From: JAAFHB01 sp963677935
Lineage (GTDB): Bacteria; Bacteroidota; Bacteroidia; Bacteroidales; Prolixibacteraceae
Assembly (NCBI GenBank): GCA_963677935.2
Contig: CAXXEH010000003.1
Coordinates: 3,348,001 to 3,412,000 of the forward strand
DNA length: 64,000 nt
Reading direction: 5' to 3'
The translations under genes were made by a program, and so were the position numbers. The notes beneath the pieces were generated by a model, which did no database searches, was not told where the DNA came from, and saw nothing but the letters and a program-made list of their open reading frames with translations. Positions 25,008 through 33,043 of the stretch are shown here, piece by piece (within the stretch, counting starts at the first letter, position 1; each line of letters starts with the position of its first letter).

Positions 25008-27560
25008 TTATTCCTCCAGCAGATTGACCTCCTTAATTGTTCCGGCCTTGCTAATCCGCAGTGTCTTTATTTCGGAGGGGCGGAAATTACCACTCCATTT
25101 AAGATGGGCAAACTTCAGATCGAGTGTTGCAGTTGTTTGTGTTCCTGTACTTTCAACGCAGCGAATAATCATATCTTCGCCTTTTTCTGCCTGTTTAATT
25201 GAAGAAACGATCACATTGGGAGCATCAACAGAGAGGTATGAGCCCGATTTAGACAACTTGCCTCCATGTATCCCCTGATAAGCAAGTCCTGCAGGAGTCA
25301 TGAACTCTTCTGCCATCCTTACGATATTGCTTTTCTTCCAGCTTTCGCTGTGAGGAACAAGTAACATTCGCATGGTCTGAATTCCCTGATCCATCCAGTA
25401 GTATTCCTCCTTCATATTGAGAATCTTAGGATTGTGATGGGCATAAACAGCAGAACGGGCCACAGAGATCCGGAGATCGTTCCCATTTACGTTGTAACCA
25501 TATTTGGCATCATTGAAAACAGTAAGTCCGAAAGGTGATCCGGCACGTGTTCCGCTCACATCTACCCAGCGCTGACCCGGTTCTTCCTCGCCATTGGTCA
25601 CCCTTTCGATAAACCCGTATGGCGTTTCGTAGGTTGAAGTTGGCGATTCAACATTAACCGGGAAGGAGAACTTCACCATTTTGAGATGTTCGTGCCAGTC
25701 GAGTGTCACCTTTGCTTCAAGGTTACGCGAACCTGCATAAAGGGTCCAGTCGATAGAAAGATTTGAAAGATTGAAGAAAGTGATAACACGGATGGTCGCC
25801 CTTAACGGTCCATTCTCAAGTATTTTAATGGTTGCATTTCCGAAGGAGCCAATCTCATCGGCAAAAGTCTTGATATCATGGCTCCAGGTATCGCTTGTAT
25901 CATTAATTACCACCGCTTTACCTCCACTTTCACTGCCAGCAAATATCTCTTTACCGCTCTCCTTGTCAAAAATACCAAATGAACCATTTGCTGAGAATCG
26001 GACGGTAACAAGTTCATTCTCGAGGATATTATCTTTCGCACTTGCTATGCTTTTATGATTGTAATCCCCACCATCCCAAAGTCTTAATTGCCTGTATCCC
26101 ATGGCTGGGATGGTCGCATTGATGATCAGTTTTCTCCGGCTTCCTGCCTGGGAAGATCCAAGGGTCCACTGATGTGGAAGCGGATTCCCCAGTTCATCAT
26201 CAACACGTGAGGTTTTGTGCATTGTTCCCCAGTTTAAATCGTATTCAATATTTTGGCGAACATCCCATGCATGTGGATTAAATACAATCAGATATTGTGA
26301 ATCGGGATCTTCGGTCGGGATCTGCAATTCAAGTTTCTGCAAAGACATTGATACGGACTGATGAGCAATATCCATCGCGTAACCATATCCCTCAACAGCC
26401 GTAGCTGAATGATCAAAAAGTGAACTTCCGGCAAGACTATCGTGGAACTGAAGGAAGAGTACTCTTTTCCAGGCAGAGGAGAACTCTCCCTTTGGATATC
26501 TGGCGCCCCAGGCTGCAGATCCAATTGCTGCAATTTTCTCGGCAGTAACTAACGCATTTTCCGAATGGCGGTTTCCTTTTTTGATAGCACATTCAGCTGT
26601 ATAACAGCCCCGGGCATGATGCTGAAGATCGTCTTTAACCACTGGGATCTCCAATTTATTATCGGCTCTTACCTCTTTGAAATAGGCGTCATGGGTACTG
26701 AAAAGTACAGTAGGAGCATCCTTTTCGCCTTGTATCTCTATAATTGAACGGATATTCTCTTTTGTGGCGCCACCTCCGTGATCACCAGCTCCATAATACT
26801 GGACGAAACTTTTTGCAGGTTGATTTTTAAATCGGTCCATGGTCTGAATCAGTCGATTTCTAACCGATCCTCCATCACCGTAACTAAACGGGATACGATA
26901 AGTAAGGACGCGTGTTCCATCAACACCCTCCCACCAGAAAAGGTCGGCAGGAAGCGTTTTCTCATTTGGTCCGGGACGCATGAAAACGTAATTATCCATC
27001 CCCTGTAATTTGATGATCTGGGGTAAGGTACTGGTATGGCCGAATGAATCTGGATTAAAACCGACTTTAGCCCTGACTCCCAGCAGATTTTGCAAAGTCA
27101 GCTGACCATACAACCCCTGTCTCACCATCGCCTCGCCACTTGGAATATTCACATCGGGTTCAACCCACCATCCGCCTACTACACCCCAGCGCCCCTCTTC
27201 GACACGTTTGCGAATCTGAGCCATCATCTGAGGATCATTATCGGCAATCCACTGGTAAAACTGCGCAGAACTAGAGGTAAATTTAAAGCCGGGAGTCTCA
27301 TTCATCCGGTCTAAATTTGAACGGAACGTACTGTAGGTAATGGAAATCCCTTCTGACATAGGCCATAACCAAACGGGATCAATATGTCCATGTCCAATCA
27401 TATGGGCCCTGTATTTTGTCGAATCTGCAGGCCAGGGGACAACCTTCTTTAAATCATCAGCAAAAAGCCTGGTTGTAGTTCCCATAGCAAATAGTGCAGA
27501 ACCTGCACCGGCACGGTTGATAAATGTTCTGCGGGAAATGTGGTTGTTTCTAGTCTTCAT
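25008..27560 (-). CDS. GH38 alpha-mannosidase, exported
   Basis: An 850-residue enzyme. The N-terminus 'NNHISRRTFINRAGAGSALF' is a twin-arginine-like signal, so export of the folded enzyme is likely. The zinc-dependent GH38 catalytic domain begins at about residue 50: 'HGHIDPVWLWP' (57-67, zinc ligands H59/D61) and 'GFNPDSFGHTSTLPQI' (167-182, D171 as nucleophile and zinc ligand). The conserved 'HHARGCYTAECAIKKGNRHSENAL' block (split over about 313-336) supplies another zinc His. The C-terminal 400 residues are the beta-sandwich domains of GH38. It removes terminal alpha-mannose with retention. Gene order ROK-SIS-GH38-MFS suggests one operon for uptake and use of the released sugar. Confidence 0.93.
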   Translation of the reverse strand: MKTRNNHISRRTFINRAGAGSALFAMGTTTRLFADDLKKVVPWPADSTKYRAHMIGHGHIDPVWLWPMSEGISITYSTFRSNLDRMNETPGFKFTSSSAQFYQWIADNDPQMMAQIRKRVEEGRWGVVGGWWVEPDVNIPSGEAMVRQGLYGQLTLQNLLGVRAKVGFNPDSFGHTSTLPQIIKLQGMDNYVFMRPGPNEKTLPADLFWWEGVDGTRVLTYRIPFSYGDGGSVRNRLIQTMDRFKNQPAKSFVQYYGAGDHGGGATKENIRSIIEIQGEKDAPTVLFSTHDAYFKEVRADNKLEIPVVKDDLQHHARGCYTAECAIKKGNRHSENALVTAEKIAAIGSAAWGARYPKGEFSSAWKRVLFLQFHDSLAGSSLFDHSATAVEGYGYAMDIAHQSVSMSLQKLELQIPTEDPDSQYLIVFNPHAWDVRQNIEYDLNWGTMHKTSRVDDELGNPLPHQWTLGSSQAGSRRKLIINATIPAMGYRQLRLWDGGDYNHKSIASAKDNILENELVTVRFSANGSFGIFDKESGKEIFAGSESGGKAVVINDTSDTWSHDIKTFADEIGSFGNATIKILENGPLRATIRVITFFNLSNLSIDWTLYAGSRNLEAKVTLDWHEHLKMVKFSFPVNVESPTSTYETPYGFIERVTNGEEEPGQRWVDVSGTRAGSPFGLTVFNDAKYGYNVNGNDLRISVARSAVYAHHNPKILNMKEEYYWMDQGIQTMRMLLVPHSESWKKSNIVRMAEEFMTPAGLAYQGIHGGKLSKSGSYLSVDAPNVIVSSIKQAEKGEDMIIRCVESTGTQTTATLDLKFAHLKWSGNFRPSEIKTLRISKAGTIKEVNLLEE

Positions 27561-27696
27561 GGTTATACTTTGTGTTTAGTTTATTCGATTATTATGGAGT
27601 TTAGGCTGTTCGACTTTTAGGCTGTTAGGAAGTCCTTCATATCCTTTTTTTCCTAAAAGCCGAATAGTCTATAGCCGAAAATCCTAATAGACTAGT

Positions 27697-28353
27697 CTAA
27701 AGCCCTTTTTGATTTCCGAAGAAGTGATTCTCCACCATCAGGCAAAGGACATGGTAGACCGGCAGATGTAATTCCTGAACAAAGGCAGTTCGTTTTCCCT
27801 GCACATTGATCAGAATATCGCAATACTGTTTCATCTTTCCCCCTGTTTCACCCGTTAATCCGATTACACTCATCCCCTTTGCTTTTGCGGTGATCAGTGC
27901 ATCAATCACATTTTGTGAGTTCCCTGAACTGCTTATTCCAATAAGGACATCCCAGGAGTTTCCATAACCAACCACCTGCTGGGCAAAAATAAGATCGGCA
28001 TCAGTGTCGTTTGCAACAGCCGTTATCAGGGCAGAGTGAGCGGTCAGAGAAATAGCAGGTAAGGCATGCTGAAGTTTATCGGCGAGATAAATTCCCCTGT
28101 CACCATCTGTTGCTATCAATTGTTTTTTTAGGACCTCTGTGATTCTCCGTTTATTTTCAAAACCCTTCATCAATTCACCTACGATATGATCCGAATCGGA
28201 GCAACTTCCGCCATTCCCGCAAACGAGTAATTTCCCCCCCTGCTCATAGCTGGCGATAATACATTCAGCAGCTTTTCGAATCTCATCTTTGACCGGCAAA
28301 AGTTGTGGATACCGGGCGACCAATTCTTCCAAAAAAAAGTTATTTTCCACCAT
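27697..28353 (-). CDS. SIS-domain sugar isomerase, GmhA-like
   Basis: A 218-residue cytoplasmic protein with one SIS domain. Motifs: 'LLVCGNGGSCSDSDHIVGEL' (about 43-62), where GmhA phosphoheptose isomerases read 'GNGGSAADAQH', 'VLIGISSSGNSQNVIDAL' (phosphate-binding Ser cluster) and 'LHLPVYHVLCLMVE' near the end. An insertion of about 25 residues (KRRITEVLKKQLIATDGDRG) separates the first two motifs. GmhA-type enzymes interconvert ketose and aldose phosphates; here the gene is 9 bp downstream of a ROK kinase gene, so the pair may phosphorylate and isomerise an imported hexose. A true heptose substrate is possible but there is no LPS gene nearby. Confidence 0.78.
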   Translation of the reverse strand: MVENNFFLEELVARYPQLLPVKDEIRKAAECIIASYEQGGKLLVCGNGGSCSDSDHIVGELMKGFENKRRITEVLKKQLIATDGDRGIYLADKLQHALPAISLTAHSALITAVANDTDADLIFAQQVVGYGNSWDVLIGISSSGNSQNVIDALITAKAKGMSVIGLTGETGGKMKQYCDILINVQGKRTAFVQELHLPVYHVLCLMVENHFFGNQKGL

Positions 28354-28362
28354 CCTTAATTA

Positions 28363-29361
28363 TTAAAATTTATCCTCATAAATGGCAACACATAAAGCGG
28401 CATAATCACCAATCGCATCACCCAGCTTTGCAGGTTTTATCCTGCACACTTCAACTGCCGACGGGATAGCTTCCATATGTAAAATCCTCTCAACAAGCGG
28501 TTTAAAAAGTTCTTCATTGCGGGCATAAATGCTTCCGATAACAATACACTCCGGATTAAGGATATCGATCAATACAGACAATCCCTGTCCAAGATATTCG
28601 GCTGAGGTCCTGATTATCTCATAGGCAACAGGATCGCCTGCCTGAGCGGCTAGCGCTACCATTTTTGTGTCGATATCAGCAATCATATCTGTTGTCGGGC
28701 AGAAACCAACATGTTGGTTATTTGCCAGTCTGGCTGCCACTGTCGATTTTGCCAGTTGGGCAATTCCCCCGCCACTGCAAAATCCTTCAAACGAACCAGC
28801 CTTTCCAAATCCAATAGGGCCGGTTTTTTCAAGTCTGATATGACCAACTTCTCCACCCAAATCATTCGTACCACTGTACAACCTTCCGTTTAGAATTAGG
28901 CCGGCACCCATGCCAGTACCGAATGTCAGAAAAATCATGTTTGAAGTTCCCTTCCCTGCACCCATTAACCATTCGGCTAATGCACATGCGTTGGCGTCAT
29001 TCTGGATCGCAACATCGACTCCAAATTCATCACCAAAGATTTTCGTAATCGGCACATTATCCCAGCCTGGTAAGTTTGGCGGAGAATAGATCATCCCTGT
29101 TTTTGAATCGAGCGGACCACCACAGCTAATCCCAATCCGCTTCAGGTTGAAATCAGGATGTTTGGTCAATATCTCGTAAATGTGCTCCTTGAATTCTTCC
29201 AGAATAGCCTGATATCCACGCTCTGTCCGGGTTTCGAAACCCGACCTGTGGATGATTAAAAACGAAGCATCTCCAACTACGACGCTGCAATTGGTGCCGC
29301 CAACGTTCAGCCCAATATACATATCCTTTTGATTTTGATCTATTTCATTCATTTTAGCCAT
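28363..29361 (-). CDS. ROK-family sugar kinase lacking the zinc-binding cysteines
   Basis: A 332-residue cytoplasmic protein. ROK hallmarks: 'GLNVGGTNCSVVVGD' (17-31, phosphate 1), 'IQNDANACALAEW' (119-131, D122 catalytic base), 'TFGTGMGAGLILNG' (146-159, phosphate 2), 'GEVGH' (170-174) and 'IGSIYARNEELF' near the end. The usual CxCGxxGCxE zinc motif reads GFGKAGSFEG (184-193): all three Cys are replaced but Gly and Glu are kept. No DNA-binding domain is present, so it is a kinase rather than a repressor. It starts the minus-strand unit ROK-SIS-GH38-MFS and has a promoter and a LacI-type palindrome just upstream. Start codons at residues 4 or 14 are also possible. Confidence 0.87.
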   Translation of the reverse strand: MAKMNEIDQNQKDMYIGLNVGGTNCSVVVGDASFLIIHRSGFETRTERGYQAILEEFKEHIYEILTKHPDFNLKRIGISCGGPLDSKTGMIYSPPNLPGWDNVPITKIFGDEFGVDVAIQNDANACALAEWLMGAGKGTSNMIFLTFGTGMGAGLILNGRLYSGTNDLGGEVGHIRLEKTGPIGFGKAGSFEGFCSGGGIAQLAKSTVAARLANNQHVGFCPTTDMIADIDTKMVALAAQAGDPVAYEIIRTSAEYLGQGLSVLIDILNPECIVIGSIYARNEELFKPLVERILHMEAIPSAVEVCRIKPAKLGDAIGDYAALCVAIYEDKF

Positions 29362-29373
29362 TTTGTTTAATTA

Positions 29374-29395
29374 CTAAATCGTTTTAGCAAAAATA
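29374..29395 (-). promoter_or_regulatory. Promoter -7 element with overlapping LacI-type operator for the ROK operon
   Basis: On the minus strand, TATTTTTG (29395 to 29388) fits the TAnnTTTG consensus, with CTTG (29417-29414) 18 bp upstream as a weak -33. Immediately downstream, CTAAATCGTTTTAG (29374-29387) is a near-palindrome with a central CG, the form bound by LacI-family repressors. It would cover the transcription start, 13 bp before the ATG. An inverted pair TCCGAA/TTCGGA (29406-29426) flanks the -33 position. Confidence 0.55.
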
Positions 29396-29438
29396 TAAAA
29401 ATTTTCCGAACCGCAAGATTTTCGGATAATTTAATTAC

Positions 29439-30212
29439 CTACAGTTTTCTGATCTTGATATTTCTGTACCAGGAATCATCGGTGTGATTAGTGATCACAA
29501 TATGTCCCTTACGCTTTTTTTCGAAGTCGGGATATTTATGATATTTACTTAGTTGGAACAAAGAGTCAAACTTTGCAGTTCCAAATTCGTACTCCAAAAC
29601 CTTCACCCCATTTAACCAATGTTCGCCATGATTTCCATTGAGCACGATTCGTCCGCTGTTAAATTGGTCTAATGGATTAAGATGGACATTTTGAGGGGCA
29701 ACCATCTCGTAAAGTCCTGCAGTAAATTGTGAGGGTTTCAATATTCCTTTATACAATTCACTATTATCGTCAAGAATTTGGTACTCAAAACCCAGGGCGC
29801 CATATTTCGATCCCCACTTTTGAGTTAGCTCTTCCGAGACATTGTATTTAATCCCGCTGTTACCTCCTGCTTTTATTTTCCATTCAAAAGTTAAATCAAA
29901 ATTATCGAAGGTTTCGATGGTCATTAAATCACCCCCTTCAATAGGTTTGCCATCGGCACCTAAAGGTACATCATGGCTGTTCACTTTCCGGATCATTCCA
30001 TCTTCAATTCTCCAGTGATCCTGTTGAACCGTTTCACGGCCAAGTCCACGCCATCCGTTAAACGATTTACCATCAAAAAGAAGGCCCCATCCCTGATCTT
30101 TTTCATCCTTCGTTAATTTGTTTTGTTCCACTTTGTTTGGACGATTAATGCACCCACCAAGGATGAAACTCAATGAAATAACAATCAAAAGCATCTGTTT
30201 TAAGAAATTCAT
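29439..30212 (-). CDS. DUF1080 lipoprotein
   Basis: A 257-residue lipoprotein: hydrophobic residues 5-17 then lipobox LGGC (C21). The DUF1080 domain starts at about residue 40: 'GWGLLFDGKSFNGWRGL', then 'WRIEDGMIRKV', 'FDLTFEWKIKAGGNSGIKYNV', 'LGFEYQILDD', 'GRIVLNGNHGEHWLNGVKVLEYE' and 'GHIVITNHTDDSWYRNIKIRKL'. This is the long DUF1080 version with the 'NSGIKY' core. It would act at the inner or outer membrane on oxidised or short saccharides, or bind them. It is unlike the shorter copy at 9791-10402 in having a lipid anchor. No partner gene is within 70 bp; the ROK promoter lies just upstream of a different unit. Confidence 0.83.
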   Translation of the reverse strand: MNFLKQMLLIVISLSFILGGCINRPNKVEQNKLTKDEKDQGWGLLFDGKSFNGWRGLGRETVQQDHWRIEDGMIRKVNSHDVPLGADGKPIEGGDLMTIETFDNFDLTFEWKIKAGGNSGIKYNVSEELTQKWGSKYGALGFEYQILDDNSELYKGILKPSQFTAGLYEMVAPQNVHLNPLDQFNSGRIVLNGNHGEHWLNGVKVLEYEFGTAKFDSLFQLSKYHKYPDFEKKRKGHIVITNHTDDSWYRNIKIRKL

Positions 30213-30961
30213 AACATTTTAAATTTTAGGACATTAACTAGTTCAAATTAAAATCTTCAAAAAGAAGAGATCGTCGGGCAAAAATTATGGTATGTTGGTT
30301 AAGATTATTGTTGCATAGTTAAAAATAAATTAGGAGATTGTGCCAATAAATGTTGACAGGTTTTGATGATTTTTTAGCTTATTTCTAAAGCATTAAGAAT
30401 CATAGGTGCAAATCAAACTTAACGATCATGAGGTTATTTATCTGAATTATTAACAGTTCCCACCCTGGGCGAAGGTATCCTGGAGACACTTCAGCGCATT
30501 CCTCTTGATCTTATCGGATATCAAATGGATAACACTCATCGCATGGATGTTGTTTTTGATCCTGCCCCGGGTCAGAGACCTGGAATGGGCTGGCGGGTCG
30601 GAGGATATGCCGTACCGGTTGAAGAGAGAGGGCATGTCAGGCAGGACAGAGATGGTTTTGCATTGAATTTTGAGGAAGTTGGTAGTGGTAAATCAGAACA
30701 GGAGGGGACATTTTTCCTTCTGCCGTACTATATGGCGCTTTATCATCAGCTGATCAAATAACCGGAAGGAAATTAGGATGTAAGCAATTGGATTAATAAA
30801 GTAGTGGGAAATATATATTGTCCCATTTTTCTACTTAATACCTTGGCTCAGGCAGTTGGCGGATTACGTGAGATATAAAGAAAAATCACGCAAAGACACT
30901 AAGGCGCCAAATTTAAGAATTGCCAATTTCTATCAACAACCAAACAAAAATTGAATCGCCA
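30213..30961. other. Gene-poor divergent region with decayed fragment
   Basis: About 750 bp between the minus-strand DUF1080 gene and the plus-strand GxGYxYP gene. It holds the pseudogene fragment described at 30406-30761. Near 30887-30909 is ACGCAAAGACACTAAGGCG, similar to the frequent 'ACGCAAAGACGCNAAGGCGC' intergenic repeat. No clear terminator or TAnnTTTG element was found for the downstream gene. Confidence 0.5.
30406..30761 (+). pseudogene. C-terminal remnant of an unidentified gene, with frameshift
   Basis: The frame 30432-30761 has no start of its own but reads like a compact protein C-terminus: 'TLGEGILETLQRIPLDLIGY', 'MDNTHRMDVVFDP', 'VEERGHVRQDRDGF', 'EQEGTFFLLPYYMALYH'. In the adjacent frame, 30406-30450 reads 'VQIKLNDHEVIYLNY' before a stop, which looks like the preceding segment of the same protein. 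A frameshift at about 30445-30450 and loss of everything upstream would explain this. The family is not recognised. Confidence 0.5.
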
Positions 30962-33034
30962 ATGAAAACAACACTTAAAAGCCGGATCACAAAAATTCTT
31001 GGTACAACTCTCCTATTCACCTTCTGCAGCTGTACTCCTCAGAAAAAGTCGGAACCCGACCGAAAGATGCCCGGAGGTTCAGTTCCGGAAAAGTTATTCA
31101 TTCTCGATCTGCAAGAGGAGATGGGATGGGCCGATAAAAACATGCTCACCTGCTTTCAGGGGTTGGTAAACCGGAAAAAAACAAGGATTTATTACAACAT
31201 TAATGAGAATGATCGGTTCTGGCTCGATTATTACAGGAAAAGTTTTGGCATTCCCTGCGAAAAGGTATCGGGGATTGAAGATCTTTTAAAACGTTTTGGT
31301 CGGGAGATTGATGGATATATACTCTACCCTGCCGATTCACCTCATTTATTGAATATTGCAACCACCATTGGCGCATTGGGAAATCTCTTACCAGCAACAA
31401 AATCACAGGAAGAGCTGCTGCAAAAAGCGGGTATACATAAGAAACGGGAGCTTAAGGAGGAAGGTAAGAAAATGATTGAAATCTACCGTGAGGCCATAAA
31501 AGAGTTATTGCCAAAGTGTAATAAAACCATGCTTGCCAATTTATGCGTCCATGAAGGTGAGTGGCCCACATCGACCTATAAAAACCGCGATTATGTGGTG
31601 GCACATCAGGTCTTTTCGTTCGATATCTCATCTTCCGAAAGAGATAAAGCAGATTACAACCTTTTGCGTAATATCTATCAGGTTTTGCCCGAGGGAGCAG
31701 TCATTTTTGGTTGGCATTGCGCCCGCGACAAGGAGCATGAGGCAATAGGAGTTGCAGCTGATTTTGGTCATTATGGATTGTGCAGCCTTCATACCTCAAA
31801 TCTTACCGTTCATTCAAGTATTCCTGTTGATCGCGAAAAGGTTTATCATCAGCGGGTAATCAATCCAACAGAGCTAAAAATTGAGAACAAGGTTTATGTG
31901 GCCAACATGGCGACAGACGGCGATGCCTCCTGGTTTATGCTCAACCATGTGAATAAAGACTGGAAGGATCCTGCCCATGGGAACTTTAAATATAACTGGG
32001 GATTTTTGCCACTGGCATATGACCTCATGCCGGGGACTGTTCAATACTACATGGAAAATCTGAAACCGACCGATTATTTTGTTTGCGGACCGGCCGGGGC
32101 AACTTATACCTATCCATTCCGCCATCCACATCCCGAAAAGTTTCTGCAACTCAGTAACCAATATATGAAGAAATGTGGACTGACGACAATCAACATGACC
32201 AACTGGAATGACCGCGACTGGTGGCAGGAGGTGGAACTGCCCCATTTTTACGATCAGCTGAAACAAACCATGCCCAACGCAGTAGGGTTTACACGGGGAA
32301 TGGGTGAATCAGCCTTTGAAGAGAGTTTTTTGGGAAACGGACAACCCTATATCTTTATTGGTGAGGGAATTCATATAGGAGATGATGTGTACAAGGTTTT
32401 GAAAAATTTTATCGATGCTTGTCCAAACCGGCCATTGTTTGTATTCAATCTTGTAAACCATTCTGTACCAATGGGTCAGATTAAAACGGCATTGGAAAAA
32501 TTTTCGTCTGATCAGGTTGAGGCCGTCCACCTCGATGAACTCCTTTTACTGGCAGATAAGGCTTTTAAAGAGGGAAAAATCACAAGTAATCTTTACCCTG
32601 AAAAGGAGGGGTTGAAAAAGATATTATCTGCCGAGGCTAAAATGAAATGGCCCTCTTTTCTCAAAGAATTAAAAGAACTTGAAAAAATCAGCACTGGTAG
32701 CCCCGAACAATTTTCAGAGCAAATTAAAAGGATGCCAATAGGTCTTGAAAGAGTTACACCTGCAGATTTTCTGACCTTTAATACCATTTGGCATAGTATG
32801 ACACTGGTAAAGCTATCACTTGAATCGAAAGGAATATATGTTAATCACAAACCCACAGCCAGCAAACAGTTTATTAAGGAATTCGGCGAGATCAGTGATG
32901 TGACAGTGGTAACAGAATTACAACAACTCTGGGATGACTGGCATCAAAAAAAGCCTTCGTTCTCCGAGGGACAGAAATTGCATAAAAGGGTGGTATCCTT
33001 AGCTGAAAAGTTGGATGAAACAATGAGAAAATAG
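30962..33034 (+). CDS. GxGYxYP-family lipoprotein, putative glycan-active
   Basis: A 690-residue protein from the chosen ATG at 30962. An upstream TTG at 30920 would add 14 polar residues before the signal peptide and is rejected. The N-terminus 'MKTTLKSRITKILGTT' then 'LLFTFCSC' is a lipoprotein signal (C24 likely lipidated). The domain opens with 'KLFILDLQEEMGWADKNMLTCFQGLVNRKKTRIYY' (split), which is the N-terminal signature of this family. The eponymous motif is GATYTYP (in GPAGATYTYPF), a Gly-to-Thr variant of GxGYxYP. Members are predicted glycosidase-like proteins without a proven reaction. It is the only plus-strand gene between 3.4 and 56 kb and is convergent with the S15-like gene (9-bp gap). 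Confidence 0.8.
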   Translation: MKTTLKSRITKILGTTLLFTFCSCTPQKKSEPDRKMPGGSVPEKLFILDLQEEMGWADKNMLTCFQGLVNRKKTRIYYNINENDRFWLDYYRKSFGIPCEKVSGIEDLLKRFGREIDGYILYPADSPHLLNIATTIGALGNLLPATKSQEELLQKAGIHKKRELKEEGKKMIEIYREAIKELLPKCNKTMLANLCVHEGEWPTSTYKNRDYVVAHQVFSFDISSSERDKADYNLLRNIYQVLPEGAVIFGWHCARDKEHEAIGVAADFGHYGLCSLHTSNLTVHSSIPVDREKVYHQRVINPTELKIENKVYVANMATDGDASWFMLNHVNKDWKDPAHGNFKYNWGFLPLAYDLMPGTVQYYMENLKPTDYFVCGPAGATYTYPFRHPHPEKFLQLSNQYMKKCGLTTINMTNWNDRDWWQEVELPHFYDQLKQTMPNAVGFTRGMGESAFEESFLGNGQPYIFIGEGIHIGDDVYKVLKNFIDACPNRPLFVFNLVNHSVPMGQIKTALEKFSSDQVEAVHLDELLLLADKAFKEGKITSNLYPEKEGLKKILSAEAKMKWPSFLKELKELEKISTGSPEQFSEQIKRMPIGLERVTPADFLTFNTIWHSMTLVKLSLESKGIYVNHKPTASKQFIKEFGEISDVTVVTELQQLWDDWHQKKPSFSEGQKLHKRVVSLAEKLDETMRK

Positions 33035-33043
33035 AATGCAATG

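Noticed and set aside
27697..28353. Assignment as GmhA of LPS heptose biosynthesis
   Set aside because: Context is sugar uptake and mannosidase genes, no heptosyl or LPS genes are near, and the motif reads SCSDSDH instead of the usual SAADAQH; kept as GmhA-like only.
30920..30961. TTG start extending the GxGYxYP protein by 14 residues
   Set aside because: The extension is polar and precedes a complete lipoprotein signal beginning at the ATG at 30962; an N-terminal polar tail would spoil export.
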